From positions 1,733,001 to 1,797,000 of the forward strand of contig NZ_CP041969.1 of assembly GCF_014107495.1 (NCBI RefSeq): a stretch of DNA of 64,000 nt, read 5' to 3'. Shown piece by piece: positions 52,210-59,283 of this stretch. Below the pieces are notes generated by a model. It was not told where the DNA came from and ran no database searches. It was given only the letters and a program-made list of their open reading frames with translations. The position numbers and the translations under genes were made by a program. This DNA comes from Cohnella cholangitidis. Its GTDB lineage: Bacteria > Bacillota > Bacilli > Paenibacillales > Paenibacillaceae. Positions within the stretch are counted from its first letter, which is position 1. Each line of letters begins with the position of its first letter.

Positions 52210-52263
52210 ATTACAAAACTTATATTACATCTTTTCATGTTTTATATCAATATATTTTGTAAT
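52210..52263 (-). promoter_or_regulatory. Inverted repeat upstream of importer IV
   Basis: ATTACAAAA (52210-52218) and TTTTGTAAT (52255-52263) are perfect inverted arms in a very AT-rich region 31-84 bases upstream of the binding-protein gene. ATTACAA recurs at 53384-53390 just upstream of the ArsR-type regulator start. Confidence 0.45.
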
Positions 52264-52325
52264 AAAAAATAGAGAGTTAAAATCGGATTTAAACAAGAAG
52301 ATCACCTATATTAAAGCCAATGTTA

Positions 52326-52363
52326 AACAAAAAGAAAAACCGTTTACAGTTTTTCTTTTTGTT
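52326..52363 (-). terminator. Terminator after the ArsR-type regulator
   Basis: AACAAAAAGAAAAAC (52326-52340) pairs perfectly with GTTTTTCTTTTTGTT (52349-52363). On the minus strand the 3' arm itself supplies the U-rich tail. Confidence 0.85.
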
Positions 52364-52449
52364 ATTCCACTATCTATTTAGTTGTTATAAAAGGAATGAA
52401 GAAACAAGACCATTCAGGCCATGGCATTCATGGTCCGTTCCGCAATGCC

Positions 52450-53364
52450 TTACTTGCTGTAGCGCACGTTCATAATCACGCCTTGCCGATAATTTCCGAA
52501 GTTCGGCCCGAACAGATTAAGTCCCCCTGCGTTAACGGCATCTTCTTTTACGCCTATTCTCAAAGAGACGAAAGGTTTGTCGTTCAAATTCAAATCGTTG
52601 ATCGACACGTCGGAAATTTTGGTTCCATCGAGAAAGCTTCCGTTGTGGTTGATTTTCCAGTGCTTGAGAAGCCCGTATTGGGTAAAGTTAGTGTTCCACC
52701 ATTCCGGAGTAATAAACCCCCGCTGCCCTCCGAAATCTCCGGGCGAAGTCCAGGTGCCTATGTCGACGTTATTAACCCAAAGCGTAATATCGGAAGGCCA
52801 ATCCAGCTTATGGTAAGGGGCTTCCGAACAAATTTCCGCGCTGAATTCGATCTCCGTAGCCTTAGTGCCGTAAGGAATCCGGTTAGGATATCGATATTCT
52901 ACGAAGCCGAGACGGAAATAAAGCAATTGCGCTTCCCTTCGTCCGGGCTCATAGAAAGAACGGGGGTCGTCTTGAATGCCGATATAATCGGTATCACCGA
53001 CTAATCCGCAGCTCGGCTCGGCCTGACAATCCACATATTCGCCGATCGGCATGTCGATCGTGATCACGTTCTTGTCCTTCTCCTTATCCTCCGTAAACAG
53101 ATCGATCACTATTCGGTCGTAGTTCTTGGAGTTGATCTTCTGCGTCCCCCGTCCGGGCACCAGTTCGGTAATGATCAGCTTCACGTCCTCCAGCTTCTTG
53201 ACGTTCACCGCGGTCGTTGAGAAAGGCAATCCCAGTTTTTCCGCTAATTCATTTACGTTATGTGGACCCGTGCTTAGGATTTTCAGAATGTTCATGCGGT
53301 GTTCATTGGCAATCACTTTGCCGATTTCAACCGCTTCATCCATCGTCAGCTGCAATACTTTAAT
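52450..53364 (-). CDS. ArsR-type winged-helix regulator with C-terminal sensor domain, probable ATT start
   Basis: A 304-residue regulator. Residues 1-75 form an ArsR-type winged helix ('MDEAVEIGKVIANEHRMNILKILSTGPHNVNELAEKLGLPFSTTAVNVKKLEDVKLIITEL'). The rest is a beta-rich domain ('GEYVDCQAEPSCGLVGDTDYIGIQDDPRSFY...WPSDITLWVNNVDIGTWTSPGDFGGQRG') of a type seen beside carbohydrate importers in Paenibacillus. GGAGG (53373-53377) is followed 8 bases later by ATT AAA GTA TTG, giving the expected family N-terminus. No ATG/GTG/TTG lies at a good distance: the next candidates are TTG 9 bases and ATG 21 bases further in. Probably controls importer IV downstream. Confidence 0.82.
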   Translation of the reverse strand: MKVLQLTMDEAVEIGKVIANEHRMNILKILSTGPHNVNELAEKLGLPFSTTAVNVKKLEDVKLIITELVPGRGTQKINSKNYDRIVIDLFTEDKEKDKNVITIDMPIGEYVDCQAEPSCGLVGDTDYIGIQDDPRSFYEPGRREAQLLYFRLGFVEYRYPNRIPYGTKATEIEFSAEICSEAPYHKLDWPSDITLWVNNVDIGTWTSPGDFGGQRGFITPEWWNTNFTQYGLLKHWKINHNGSFLDGTKISDVSINDLNLNDKPFVSLRIGVKEDAVNAGGLNLFGPNFGNYRQGVIMNVRYSK

Positions 53365-53477
53365 GTCGAACACCTCCGGTTTTATTACAACAATTCTTAA
53401 TATAATCAATATAGCTTGAAAAAGGATTATTGTCATCTTTGCGTTGATTCGGGAGGAAACGCAGGAATAACGAGAGA

Positions 53478-53533
53478 AAATAAAAACAGGGTTCTCCGCC
53501 AAGCAGATCTAGCTCCCGCTTGATGGATAACCC
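53478..53533 (-). terminator. Terminator after the trpA remnant
   Basis: On the minus strand GGGTTATCCATCAAG pairs imperfectly with CTTGGCGGAGAACCC (arms 53519-53533 and 53489-53503), followed by TGTTTTTATTTT. Confidence 0.65.
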
Positions 53534-53580
53534 TTTTGACTTGCATGCCTCTATGGGATCAAACCTGATTTGTTAAACGC

Positions 53581-53946
53581 TTATAAACTTACCGACTTCA
53601 GAAACCGCTCAACGCCAGGAAGCCCATCTCTCTCCAACACGTTCAGCAATTGCGTTCCAATAATGGCGATATCGCATTTCCCTTGCAGGAAAGCCACATC
53701 TTCGGCGTTCTGTATTCCGAATCCGACAGCAACCGGCGTATTGGCGAAGCAGTGTACCCGGTTCAAAACTTGGTATTCTCGACAAGCATTCATATAGGTA
53801 CCGCTCTCCTCCGGATAAGCATCCGGAACGATCAACCCGCGGATACCGATATCCGCGCATTCCCTTACAAGCTCCTCGATCCCATACTGAACCAAAATAT
53901 TGTAATACGTCATGAAAAGAAAAGACCGGCTTCCGCATTTACGCAA
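53581..53946 (-). pseudogene. trpA: Remnant of tryptophan synthase alpha subunit gene
   Basis: A 121-codon frame resembling two separate parts of TrpA (about 265 residues when whole). 'FMTYYNILVQYGIEELVRECADIGIRGLIVPDAYPEES' matches strand/helix 4-5. After 'YMNACREY' it jumps to 'TPVAVGFGIQNAEDVAFLQGKCDIAIIGTQLL', the phosphate-binding C-terminal part. The first 95 or so residues, with the catalytic Glu and Asp, and an internal block of roughly 55-60 residues are missing. The reading frame is kept across the internal deletion, but the protein cannot be an active synthase. No other trp gene is nearby. A 55-base palindrome sits at the truncated 5' end. Confidence 0.8.
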
Positions 53947-53951
53947 TTCCT

Positions 53952-54006
53952 ACTTAAAATGCACTAGGCAGAAGAATGAGTCTCTTCCCACTAGCGCATT
54001 TTAAGT
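53952..54006. repeat. Imperfect 55-base palindrome between the trpA remnant and the protease gene
   Basis: ACTTAAAATGC (53952-53962) and GCATTTTAAGT (53996-54006) are perfect inverted arms; CTAG and GAAGA/TCTTC pairs continue inward. It may be the 3' hairpin of the protease transcript or the scar of a lost mobile element. Confidence 0.55.
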
Positions 54007-54035
54007 CGTAAAGCCATTTTCACGGTAGATAGGGT

Positions 54036-55118
54036 TTAGAAAGACTTAACCTGCGAGCTACCCAATAATTCCTCCAATACATTTTTGATCGTCGATGTCG
54101 GAATGGCAAACCCGATTCCTTGGGCTTCGGAGTTCACTGCCGTGTTAATGCCGATAACTTCTCCTTGCTCGTTGAGCAGCGGTCCGCCGGAATTGCCTGA
54201 ATTAATGGAAGCATCGGTTTGCAGCAAATGCTCGTATTTATGCTCGCCTTGTTCGTCGGCAATCGTAATCGGCCGTTCCTTCGCGCTAAGCACGCCCATC
54301 GTAATCGTATGGTCTAATCCGTATGGATTCCCGATCGCGATAACCCAATCCCCGATACTCGCTTGATCCGAATCGCCGAGCGTCAGCGCGGGAAATGTTT
54401 TCCCGTCCGGACTATCTACCTTCAATACCGCTAAATCGAGTTCGTAACTGGAGCCTACGACCTTCGCGGTAAGCGGTTCATCGTAGCCATGCACGGTAAC
54501 CTTAAGCTCCGCGGCGTCCGCGACGACATGCTCGTTCGTTAGAATATATCCGTCTATATTAAAGAAAAAACCCGTTCCCGATCCTGTCAGCACCGGTTCG
54601 CTGCTTCGTTGCTGCAGCTGCTGTCTTTGTTGACCGTTCCCGCGGCCTCCGAAAAGGAAATTCGTCCCGTTCCGCGCCGAGTTGGTTTGCGACGCGTAAT
54701 TTTCGATTTTCACGACCGCCGGATTCGCCTTTTCATACACGTCCGCGATATTGCCGCTAGTACCGACGGATGCCATAACGACTCCAGAATTCTGTTTTGA
54801 CGGAGCTCCGCTTGCGCTCGTCGTCGTTCCCGCGTTGCCGCTGAACAGATTTTGTTTATCCGCCGCGTAGGAAAGTCCTCCGATAAGCATTGCGCCAACC
54901 AAGAACGACGCGAATAACGTTTTGAACGAAGGGCCGTCGGTGCCTCTGTTATCATGATCGTCGCCCTGCTTAGGCTGCGTACGACTCATTGCAGCCAATT
55001 CATTCTCATAAGATGCCTTCATCGTCGATAAGTTCTTCGCGGAATCGTAATGATATACCGTGACCGGCTCGCTTGGGCGATCCGTTTCATTTGTTTCTAG
55101 AGTATTATTTTCGTTCAT
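54036..55118 (-). CDS. Membrane-anchored HtrA-like serine protease without PDZ domain
   Basis: A 360-residue S1C protease. A cytoplasmic N-terminal tail (about 1-66) and one membrane helix (about 67-87, 'FKTLFASFLVGAMLIGGLSYAA') are followed by a low-complexity linker (Gln/Gly-rich) and the trypsin-like domain. The catalytic His is in 'YILTNEHVVADA', Asp in 'SYELDLAVLKV' and Ser in 'TDASINSGNSGGPLLN'. The chain ends at 'GIGFAIPTSTIKNVLEELLGSSQVKSF', where HtrA/DegP proteins usually go on into a PDZ domain of about 90 residues. It would cut misfolded or signal proteins outside the membrane. ATG at 55118 has GGGAGG 9 bases upstream. Confidence 0.93.
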   Translation of the reverse strand: MNENNTLETNETDRPSEPVTVYHYDSAKNLSTMKASYENELAAMSRTQPKQGDDHDNRGTDGPSFKTLFASFLVGAMLIGGLSYAADKQNLFSGNAGTTTSASGAPSKQNSGVVMASVGTSGNIADVYEKANPAVVKIENYASQTNSARNGTNFLFGGRGNGQQRQQLQQRSSEPVLTGSGTGFFFNIDGYILTNEHVVADAAELKVTVHGYDEPLTAKVVGSSYELDLAVLKVDSPDGKTFPALTLGDSDQASIGDWVIAIGNPYGLDHTITMGVLSAKERPITIADEQGEHKYEHLLQTDASINSGNSGGPLLNEQGEVIGINTAVNSEAQGIGFAIPTSTIKNVLEELLGSSQVKSF

Positions 55119-55304
55119 AGCGATCATCCTCCCGTTGCTTTCTATGACTCTATCATGGAGGATGTACCTTAAACGGAACTTAATCTAAACTAAAGGATAC
55201 ATAAGAAGATACGAACAAATGTTTTTATTTATTTAAAAATTTTGCTATATTATACTTAGAAATACTGCTACGAATACCCCATTCTCTTACTATGAGGTGA
55301 AGCT

Positions 55305-55901
55305 GTGGAACAGTTAAGAGAAATGCTCAAGGAAGTATTGCAGGAATCGCATAACGAGTTGAAATCAACGCTTCGGCAAGAGCTTAAGTCTACATTGGAA
55401 CAAGAACTGCAGACCACGTTGAAGCAAGAGCTTAAGTCTACATTGGAGCAAGAACTGCAGGCTACGTTGAAGCAAGAGATAAAAGCCACGTTAAAGCAAG
55501 AGATAAAGTCTACAATGCAGGATGAACTAGCGCCCATTCACGGTCGACTGGACAGTCTGGATAGCCGTATGGCTTCTATGGAAGGTCAAATGCTATCTAT
55601 GGACGGTCGAATGACGTCTATGGAGGTTCAAATGCTATCTATGGACGGTCGAATGACGTCTATGGAGGTTCAAATGATTTCTATGGACGGTCGAATGACG
55701 TCTATGGAGGGTCAGATGACTCAAATTAAAGATCAGTTAGATCGAATGGAACAGGCCCAAAACGAGGATGTCGTATCCATGTTGCAAGAAATAGATAAGA
55801 AAATAACGAAGCGTACGGATCGGCACGAGCATCAAATCAGCGTTCTGAATGATAGATTACTGACTGTCGAAGCCGACGTTCACAAGCTGCTAACGACTTA
55901 G
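55305..55901 (+). CDS. Repeat-built coiled-coil protein
   Basis: A 198-residue soluble, highly charged protein that is almost all coiled coil. Residues 17-70 are six copies of an 8-residue unit (TLKQELKS/TLEQELQA-like). Residues 78-137 are heptad repeats in 14-residue pairs (SMDGRMTSMEVQML-like). A non-repeated C-terminal helix (to 198) resembles 'QISVLNDRLLTVEADVHKL' tails of phage and cell-wall coiled coils. No function recognised. It starts at GTG with GAGGTGA 4 bases upstream. The DNA repeats are nearly identical, so length variation between strains is likely. It is divergent from the protease gene. Confidence 0.85.
   Translation: MEQLREMLKEVLQESHNELKSTLRQELKSTLEQELQTTLKQELKSTLEQELQATLKQEIKATLKQEIKSTMQDELAPIHGRLDSLDSRMASMEGQMLSMDGRMTSMEVQMLSMDGRMTSMEVQMISMDGRMTSMEGQMTQIKDQLDRMEQAQNEDVVSMLQEIDKKITKRTDRHEHQISVLNDRLLTVEADVHKLLTT
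55374..55517 (+). repeat. Tandem repeat, 48-base unit, three copies
   Basis: Copies at 55374, 55422 and 55470 within the coiled-coil gene; the first two are nearly identical, the third diverged. Each encodes two 8-residue units. Confidence 0.85.
55548..55715 (+). repeat. Tandem repeat, 42-base unit, about four copies
   Basis: Near-identical copies start at 55590, 55632 and 55674, with a diverged copy at 55548. Each encodes 14 residues, two heptads. Confidence 0.88.
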
Positions 55902-55911
55902 GTTCTGTTTA

Positions 55912-55955
55912 AACGATAATACCTCCATCTTTCGATGGAGGGTATTATCGTTTAT
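55912..55955. terminator. Bidirectional terminator after the coiled-coil gene
   Basis: AACGATAATACC-TCCATC pairs with GATGGA-GGGTATTATCGTT around TTTC (55912-55952), followed by TTATCG on the + strand and by AAACAG in reverse. Confidence 0.8.
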
Positions 55956-56025
55956 CGCCTTCTCCTCGCTGTAGATCCATTCGCAAAGAGTGACCACCCT
56001 ACCTTGAATCGCTCTAACAAGTTTG

Positions 56026-56373
56026 TTAACTGTCCGATCTATGTTCGGACGGCCGAGCCAGCTTCATGAACGCCTCGTTAACGTTCTTCATCCGAGTCTC
56101 CACCTTTTTGGCCGCCGCATCCAACGTATAACCGTCATCCATTAGTTCCTTGACCAGAAGGATCTTCTTCACGCTTAAATAATCGTATTTCCTCGTCGTG
56201 CCTTCGGCTTCTTTCACCGATTGAATAATCCCCTTGTCTTCCCAATAGCGGAGCTGCCTTGTCGGCACGCCCGTAATTTCCGAAACTTCGCCGATCCCTA
56301 CGACTAATTTGCTCAACAGGTCGAAATCGACCAGAAAACTCAATTCCTCATTCGAACTCAATAGGATCACCAT
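56026..56373 (-). CDS. MerR family transcriptional regulator (short)
   Basis: A 115-residue regulator: a MerR winged helix ('VVGIGEVSEITGVPTRQLRYWEDKGIIQSVKEAEGTTRKYDYLSVKKILLVKELMDDGYTLDAAAKKVE', residues 24-95) with a short tail and no separate ligand domain. Family members keep the same 'SFLVDFDLLSKLVVGIGEV' lead-in, which supports the long start at 56373, although the ribosome site there is weak. It is divergent from the tautomerase gene; the palindrome in that promoter (56448-56464) is its likely operator. Confidence 0.9.
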   Translation of the reverse strand: MVILLSSNEELSFLVDFDLLSKLVVGIGEVSEITGVPTRQLRYWEDKGIIQSVKEAEGTTRKYDYLSVKKILLVKELMDDGYTLDAAAKKVETRMKNVNEAFMKLARPSEHRSDS

Positions 56374-56437
56374 CGCTATATGTCTTTGAGCATGATTTTA
56401 CTACACCCGGTCATGCGTGACAACAAATGCAATTATA

Positions 56438-56465
56438 TTGACAACGATTGTAATTTGGTTACAAT
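56438..56465 (+). promoter_or_regulatory. Tautomerase promoter with palindromic MerR operator
   Basis: -35 TTGACA (56438-56443) and -10 TACAAT (56460-56465), 16-base spacer. The palindrome TTGTAA-N5-TTACAA (56448-56464) fills the spacer and overlaps the -10. Confidence 0.65.
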
Positions 56466-56519
56466 TAATGTTGTGCAGATACATTTGACTGCAACTTTAT
56501 TTCAAAGGAGTTATTAACA

Positions 56520-56747
56520 ATGCCGATTATCAACGTGGATTGCTGGGAAGGGTTCAACGAAGAACAGAAGAAACAATGGATCAAGGAGTTAACCGATGCG
56601 ACCGTGAATCTTTTTAATATTCCTCCGGATAAGGTGTTGGTCATTCTGCGGGAAACATCGGTAACGAATTGGGGCCAAGGAGGAGTCGCAGCGTCGGACC
56701 CGGACTTCTTGGAGAAGAGCAGAGCCACGTCATACGCCGGTTCATGA
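56520..56747 (+). CDS. 4-oxalocrotonate tautomerase family protein
   Basis: A 75-residue tautomerase: 'MPIINVDCWEGFNEEQKKQWIKELTDATVNLFNIPPDKVLVILRETSVTNWGQGGVAASDP'. Pro2 becomes the N-terminal catalytic base after Met removal. Enzymes of this family interconvert enol and keto acids; the substrate here is unknown. AAAGGAG lies 9 bases before the ATG. Its stop overlaps the ATG of the next gene (ATGA, 56744-56747). Divergent from the MerR gene that probably regulates it. Confidence 0.92.
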   Translation: MPIINVDCWEGFNEEQKKQWIKELTDATVNLFNIPPDKVLVILRETSVTNWGQGGVAASDPDFLEKSRATSYAGS

Positions 56748-57194
56748 ACATAACGACGGATGAGGAACATTATGGGGATGCGCTGGAACGCGCTTTGAGG
56801 CTGATCGAAGTTCCGTCCGGCTATTCTCTAACGAACGTACGCAGCGCGTACCAGAACGATGACGAGGCATGGATTTACCGCTACGAGAAAAGCTCGGGAG
56901 AAAACGGAGGGTTGGGCGGCGAACATTATTCGTTCGTTATCCGCAAGAGCGACGATAAGTTGCTTGGCTCTACTTGGCTGGATAGCCGATTGTCCGTTCC
57001 TCCTCTACCGAACAAGACAATAACGGAGCAGACGGCACGACGAAACGATCGCCGTTAACCGCGAAGGGAGACGTCTTCCGATAACGATCCCGGGGATGAA
57101 GTACAAATGTTATGCCAAACTCAGCGATGACTATACATGGGTCGTTGTCGGAACAGGCGGATCAATCGTCACTTTCGAGCAAGGAATCAAATGA
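56744..57194 (+). pseudogene. Frameshifted hypothetical gene downstream of the tautomerase
   Basis: The frame from ATG 56744 encodes 'MNITTDEEHYGDALERALRLIEVPSGYSLTNVRSAYQNDDEAWIYRYEK...GGEHYSFVIRKSDDKLLGSTWLDSRLSVPPLPNKTITEQTARRN' and then hits a stop at 57056. Shifting frame by one base near 57043-57046 (an extra A) restores 'TIAVNREGRRLPITIPGMKYKCYAKLSDDYTWVVVGTGGSIVTFEQGIK' to a stop at 57192. The joined product of about 149 residues looks native. It is coupled to the tautomerase by an ATGA overlap. The shift is a real mutation or a sequence error. Confidence 0.8.
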
Positions 57195-57238
57195 GTTAAC
57201 GGAAGAGTGACGGAGAAGTGGCTGCACGACGGATGGTT

Positions 57239-57263
57239 GGAGGGGTAGCAGCCCCTCTTTTTT
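57239..57263 (+). terminator. Terminator of the tautomerase operon
   Basis: GAGGGG (57240-57245) pairs with CCCCTC (57252-57257), followed by six T residues. Confidence 0.85.
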
Positions 57264-57290
57264 CCGTCGACGATCATAATGTCAGTATGA

Positions 57291-57683
57291 TCATGGTTTT
57301 TTCTTTTTCGCTTTGCTTTCCGCTTTTTCGATATTTTGGGCAACCCTAAATTTCACGATCCTGCTTATTAATTCGTAAGGAAGCGGCTTGTCTATCGGAA
57401 ATTGCACCGATCCCTTTGCTCCTTTATACGTCGATAACTCCTGCTGGAATGCCTCGATTCCGCTAGCCCCCGGATAGAATCCGATGTGCTTTTGATAAGC
57501 CGCGAAGTGTACCAGATTGCCATGCAAATCGAAAGTCGGCATTTGATAGCTAATCTTTTCCCTTGCTTCGGGTGCCGATTCTTTAATGACTTTTCTTAAC
57601 TGATTAAGAATGGCCTGAACTTCGGAAGGGAATAGGGATATGTATTCATCGGTGGATTCATAAGCGGTTTTGACTTCTTTCAT
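57291..57683 (-). CDS. DUF1801 family protein (YdhG/frataxin-like iron chaperone)
   Basis: A 130-residue cytosolic protein of the YdhG/YjhT-like DUF1801 family: 'TVDEYISLFPSEVQAILNQLRKVIKESAPEAREKISYQMPTFDLHGNLVHFAAYQKHIGFYPGASGIEAFQQELSTYKGAKGSVQFPIDKPLPYELISRIVKFRV'-type pattern (here starting MKEVKTAYESTDEY). Some members (Fra in Bacillus) act as frataxin-like iron donors, so iron handling is possible but not shown. The C-terminus is Lys-rich. ATG at 57683 has GAGGAG 8 bases upstream. Single gene. Confidence 0.9.
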   Translation of the reverse strand: MKEVKTAYESTDEYISLFPSEVQAILNQLRKVIKESAPEAREKISYQMPTFDLHGNLVHFAAYQKHIGFYPGASGIEAFQQELSTYKGAKGSVQFPIDKPLPYELISRIVKFRVAQNIEKAESKAKKKKP

Positions 57684-57772
57684 AACTAATCTCCTCTCAT
57701 TGAAGCACATCGCTCACCTACTAAACAAATTCGTTACGCGATCGCAATCCCCTCCCCAAGAAAGTCCGCGAT

Positions 57773-58324
57773 CTAGTGAATATATTCTTCTCTCAAAATG
57801 GAATAATGCGCGCTGTCAACCAATACGCCGTTTGCCGCATGGTTTTTCCGAAGGATCCCTTCCAGGGTCATCCCTAACCTAATCATGACTTTCCCGGAAG
57901 CCGGATTATTAACGTCATGCATCGCATAGACTCGCTCTAGACCCAGCACTTCGAAAGCTAATTTCAATATTAATTTTCCAGCTTCCGTCATATAGCCTTG
58001 TCCCCAATAATGCCTATTCAGAGTAAAACCCAACTCTCCGCTTTTATTGGCTTCGTTTACCCTGAACTCGATCGTGCCGATCATTTTATTGCTTTCTCGC
58101 AACACGATCGCGTATTTCCCCAGATGTTCTTTCACATAATAATTGACTATTAATTGAATCGTTTGATTCCTATCCTTAGGCTTCGCAAAAATAAATCGCG
58201 TAGTTTCTTCATCGGATGTGTATTCGAACATATCCTCCGCGTCTTCAAGAGTAACCGGGCGCAATTCGATGCGCTCGCCTGCCATTCGCATATGCGTAAC
58301 CAACAAATACGTTAGGTTCTCCAT
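57773..58324 (-). CDS. GNAT acetyltransferase, RimJ/RimL type
   Basis: A 183-residue N-acetyltransferase: 'GERIELRPVTLEDAEDMFEYTSDEETTRFI', then 'MIGTIEFRVNEANKSGELGFTLNRHYWGQGYMTEAGKLILKLAFEVLGLERVYAMHDVNNPASGKVMIRLGMTLEGILRKNHAANGVLVDSAHYSILREEY'. 'WGQGYMTEA' is the acetyl-CoA pyrophosphate loop. It probably acetylates a protein N-terminus or a small amine; the substrate is unknown. GGAGAG lies 7 bases before the ATG at 58324. Confidence 0.92.
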   Translation of the reverse strand: MENLTYLLVTHMRMAGERIELRPVTLEDAEDMFEYTSDEETTRFIFAKPKDRNQTIQLIVNYYVKEHLGKYAIVLRESNKMIGTIEFRVNEANKSGELGFTLNRHYWGQGYMTEAGKLILKLAFEVLGLERVYAMHDVNNPASGKVMIRLGMTLEGILRKNHAANGVLVDSAHYSILREEYIH

Positions 58325-58452
58325 CGTTCACTCTCCAGATTAATTTGTATATCCAAAACATTTCCAATTGAAGAACAGTTTTATGCATACCCCTAGACAA
58401 GTGCATACTCAAGCATCCGCATCCTCTCATATGCTAGGGAAGTTGAGGGGAG

Positions 58453-59217
58453 GTGGACAGCATCGGTTATAAAAGCACTTCGATTAGGAGCAAATGGGTT
58501 AAAACGAAATGGCTGCTTAAAAGCGCGAATATGCGAAAATACGTCCCTCAAACCTTGCCTTTCAGTCGCGGCAGTCTTAGCAGTATGCTCGCTCGATATT
58601 CGACCGTCTATTTCAAGCCAACCGGCGGTACGGGCGGTTTTAATATTATACGAATCCAAAAGCGGGAACAAGGCTATCTCCTGCAACACAACTCGACGAA
58701 AACCCGCTACTCGTCATTCAACGCACTCTATCTGCAGTTGAACAAACGCGCCAAAGTTCGCTCCTATTTGCTGCAGAAGGGGATCAAGCTTGCTACCACG
58801 AAAGGCAGACCCTTCGACATTCGCGTGATGGTTCAAAAAACGAATAAGGGCACTTGGAAAAATACCGCTACCTTCACGAAAATAGGAATACCGGGCAAAG
58901 TCGCGACAAACTACCACCAAGGCGGCAGGCTGGCATTTTTACGGCAGACGCTGTCAGGCGCAGGGTATAGCAAGACCGCTATCGAACGGAAGGAAAACGA
59001 GCTGGCGAAGCTCGGCAAATCCGTTGGAAGACTATTTACCACACGCATAAAAGGATTTCGGGAGCTCGGACTCGACGTTGCTCTGGACAACAAAGGCAGA
59101 GCCTGGATTCTGGAAGTCAATACAAGACCCCAGTTCTATCCTTTGAAGAATATGAGGAACAAAGCGATGTATCGTCGCATTATTTCCTACGCCAAGAGTT
59201 ATGGAAGGAAGAAATAA
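58453..59217 (+). CDS. YheC/YheD-family ATP-grasp protein (endospore coat-associated type)
   Basis: A 254-residue ATP-grasp protein of the short YheC/D type: 'SKWVKTKWLLKSANMRKYVPQTLPFSRGSLSSMLARYSTVYFKPTGGTGGFNIIRI', 'RPFDIRVMVQKTNKGTWKNTATFTKIGIPGKVATNYHQGG' and the metal-binding 'LGLDVALDNKGRAWILEVNTRPQF'. Bacillus relatives are linked to the spore coat; the ligated substrate is unknown. It starts at GTG 58453, with GAGGGGAG immediately before it, which is unusually close; no better in-frame start exists upstream. Confidence 0.85.
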   Translation: MDSIGYKSTSIRSKWVKTKWLLKSANMRKYVPQTLPFSRGSLSSMLARYSTVYFKPTGGTGGFNIIRIQKREQGYLLQHNSTKTRYSSFNALYLQLNKRAKVRSYLLQKGIKLATTKGRPFDIRVMVQKTNKGTWKNTATFTKIGIPGKVATNYHQGGRLAFLRQTLSGAGYSKTAIERKENELAKLGKSVGRLFTTRIKGFRELGLDVALDNKGRAWILEVNTRPQFYPLKNMRNKAMYRRIISYAKSYGRKK

Positions 59218-59222
59218 ATACA

Positions 59223-59269
59223 GAGGCTTAGCATTAAGGCTGTTATATCCCGCCTTTTCGCTAAGCCTC
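59223..59269. terminator. Bidirectional terminator between convergent genes
   Basis: GAGGCTTAGC (59223-59232) pairs with GCTAAGCCTC (59260-59269), with an inner AAGGC/GCCTT stem. It separates the YheC/D-type gene (+) from the SLH protein gene (-). Confidence 0.7.
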
Positions 59270-59283
59270 CGTTCCGGCTTTCT

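Noticed and set aside
55374-55715. CRISPR-like regular repeats
   Set aside because: The repeats are contiguous, in frame and encode a coiled coil; there are no unique spacers or cas genes.
57131-57343. 70-codon minus-strand frame overlapping the DUF1801 gene end
   Set aside because: Covers a + strand terminator and the end of a recognised gene; no ribosome site.
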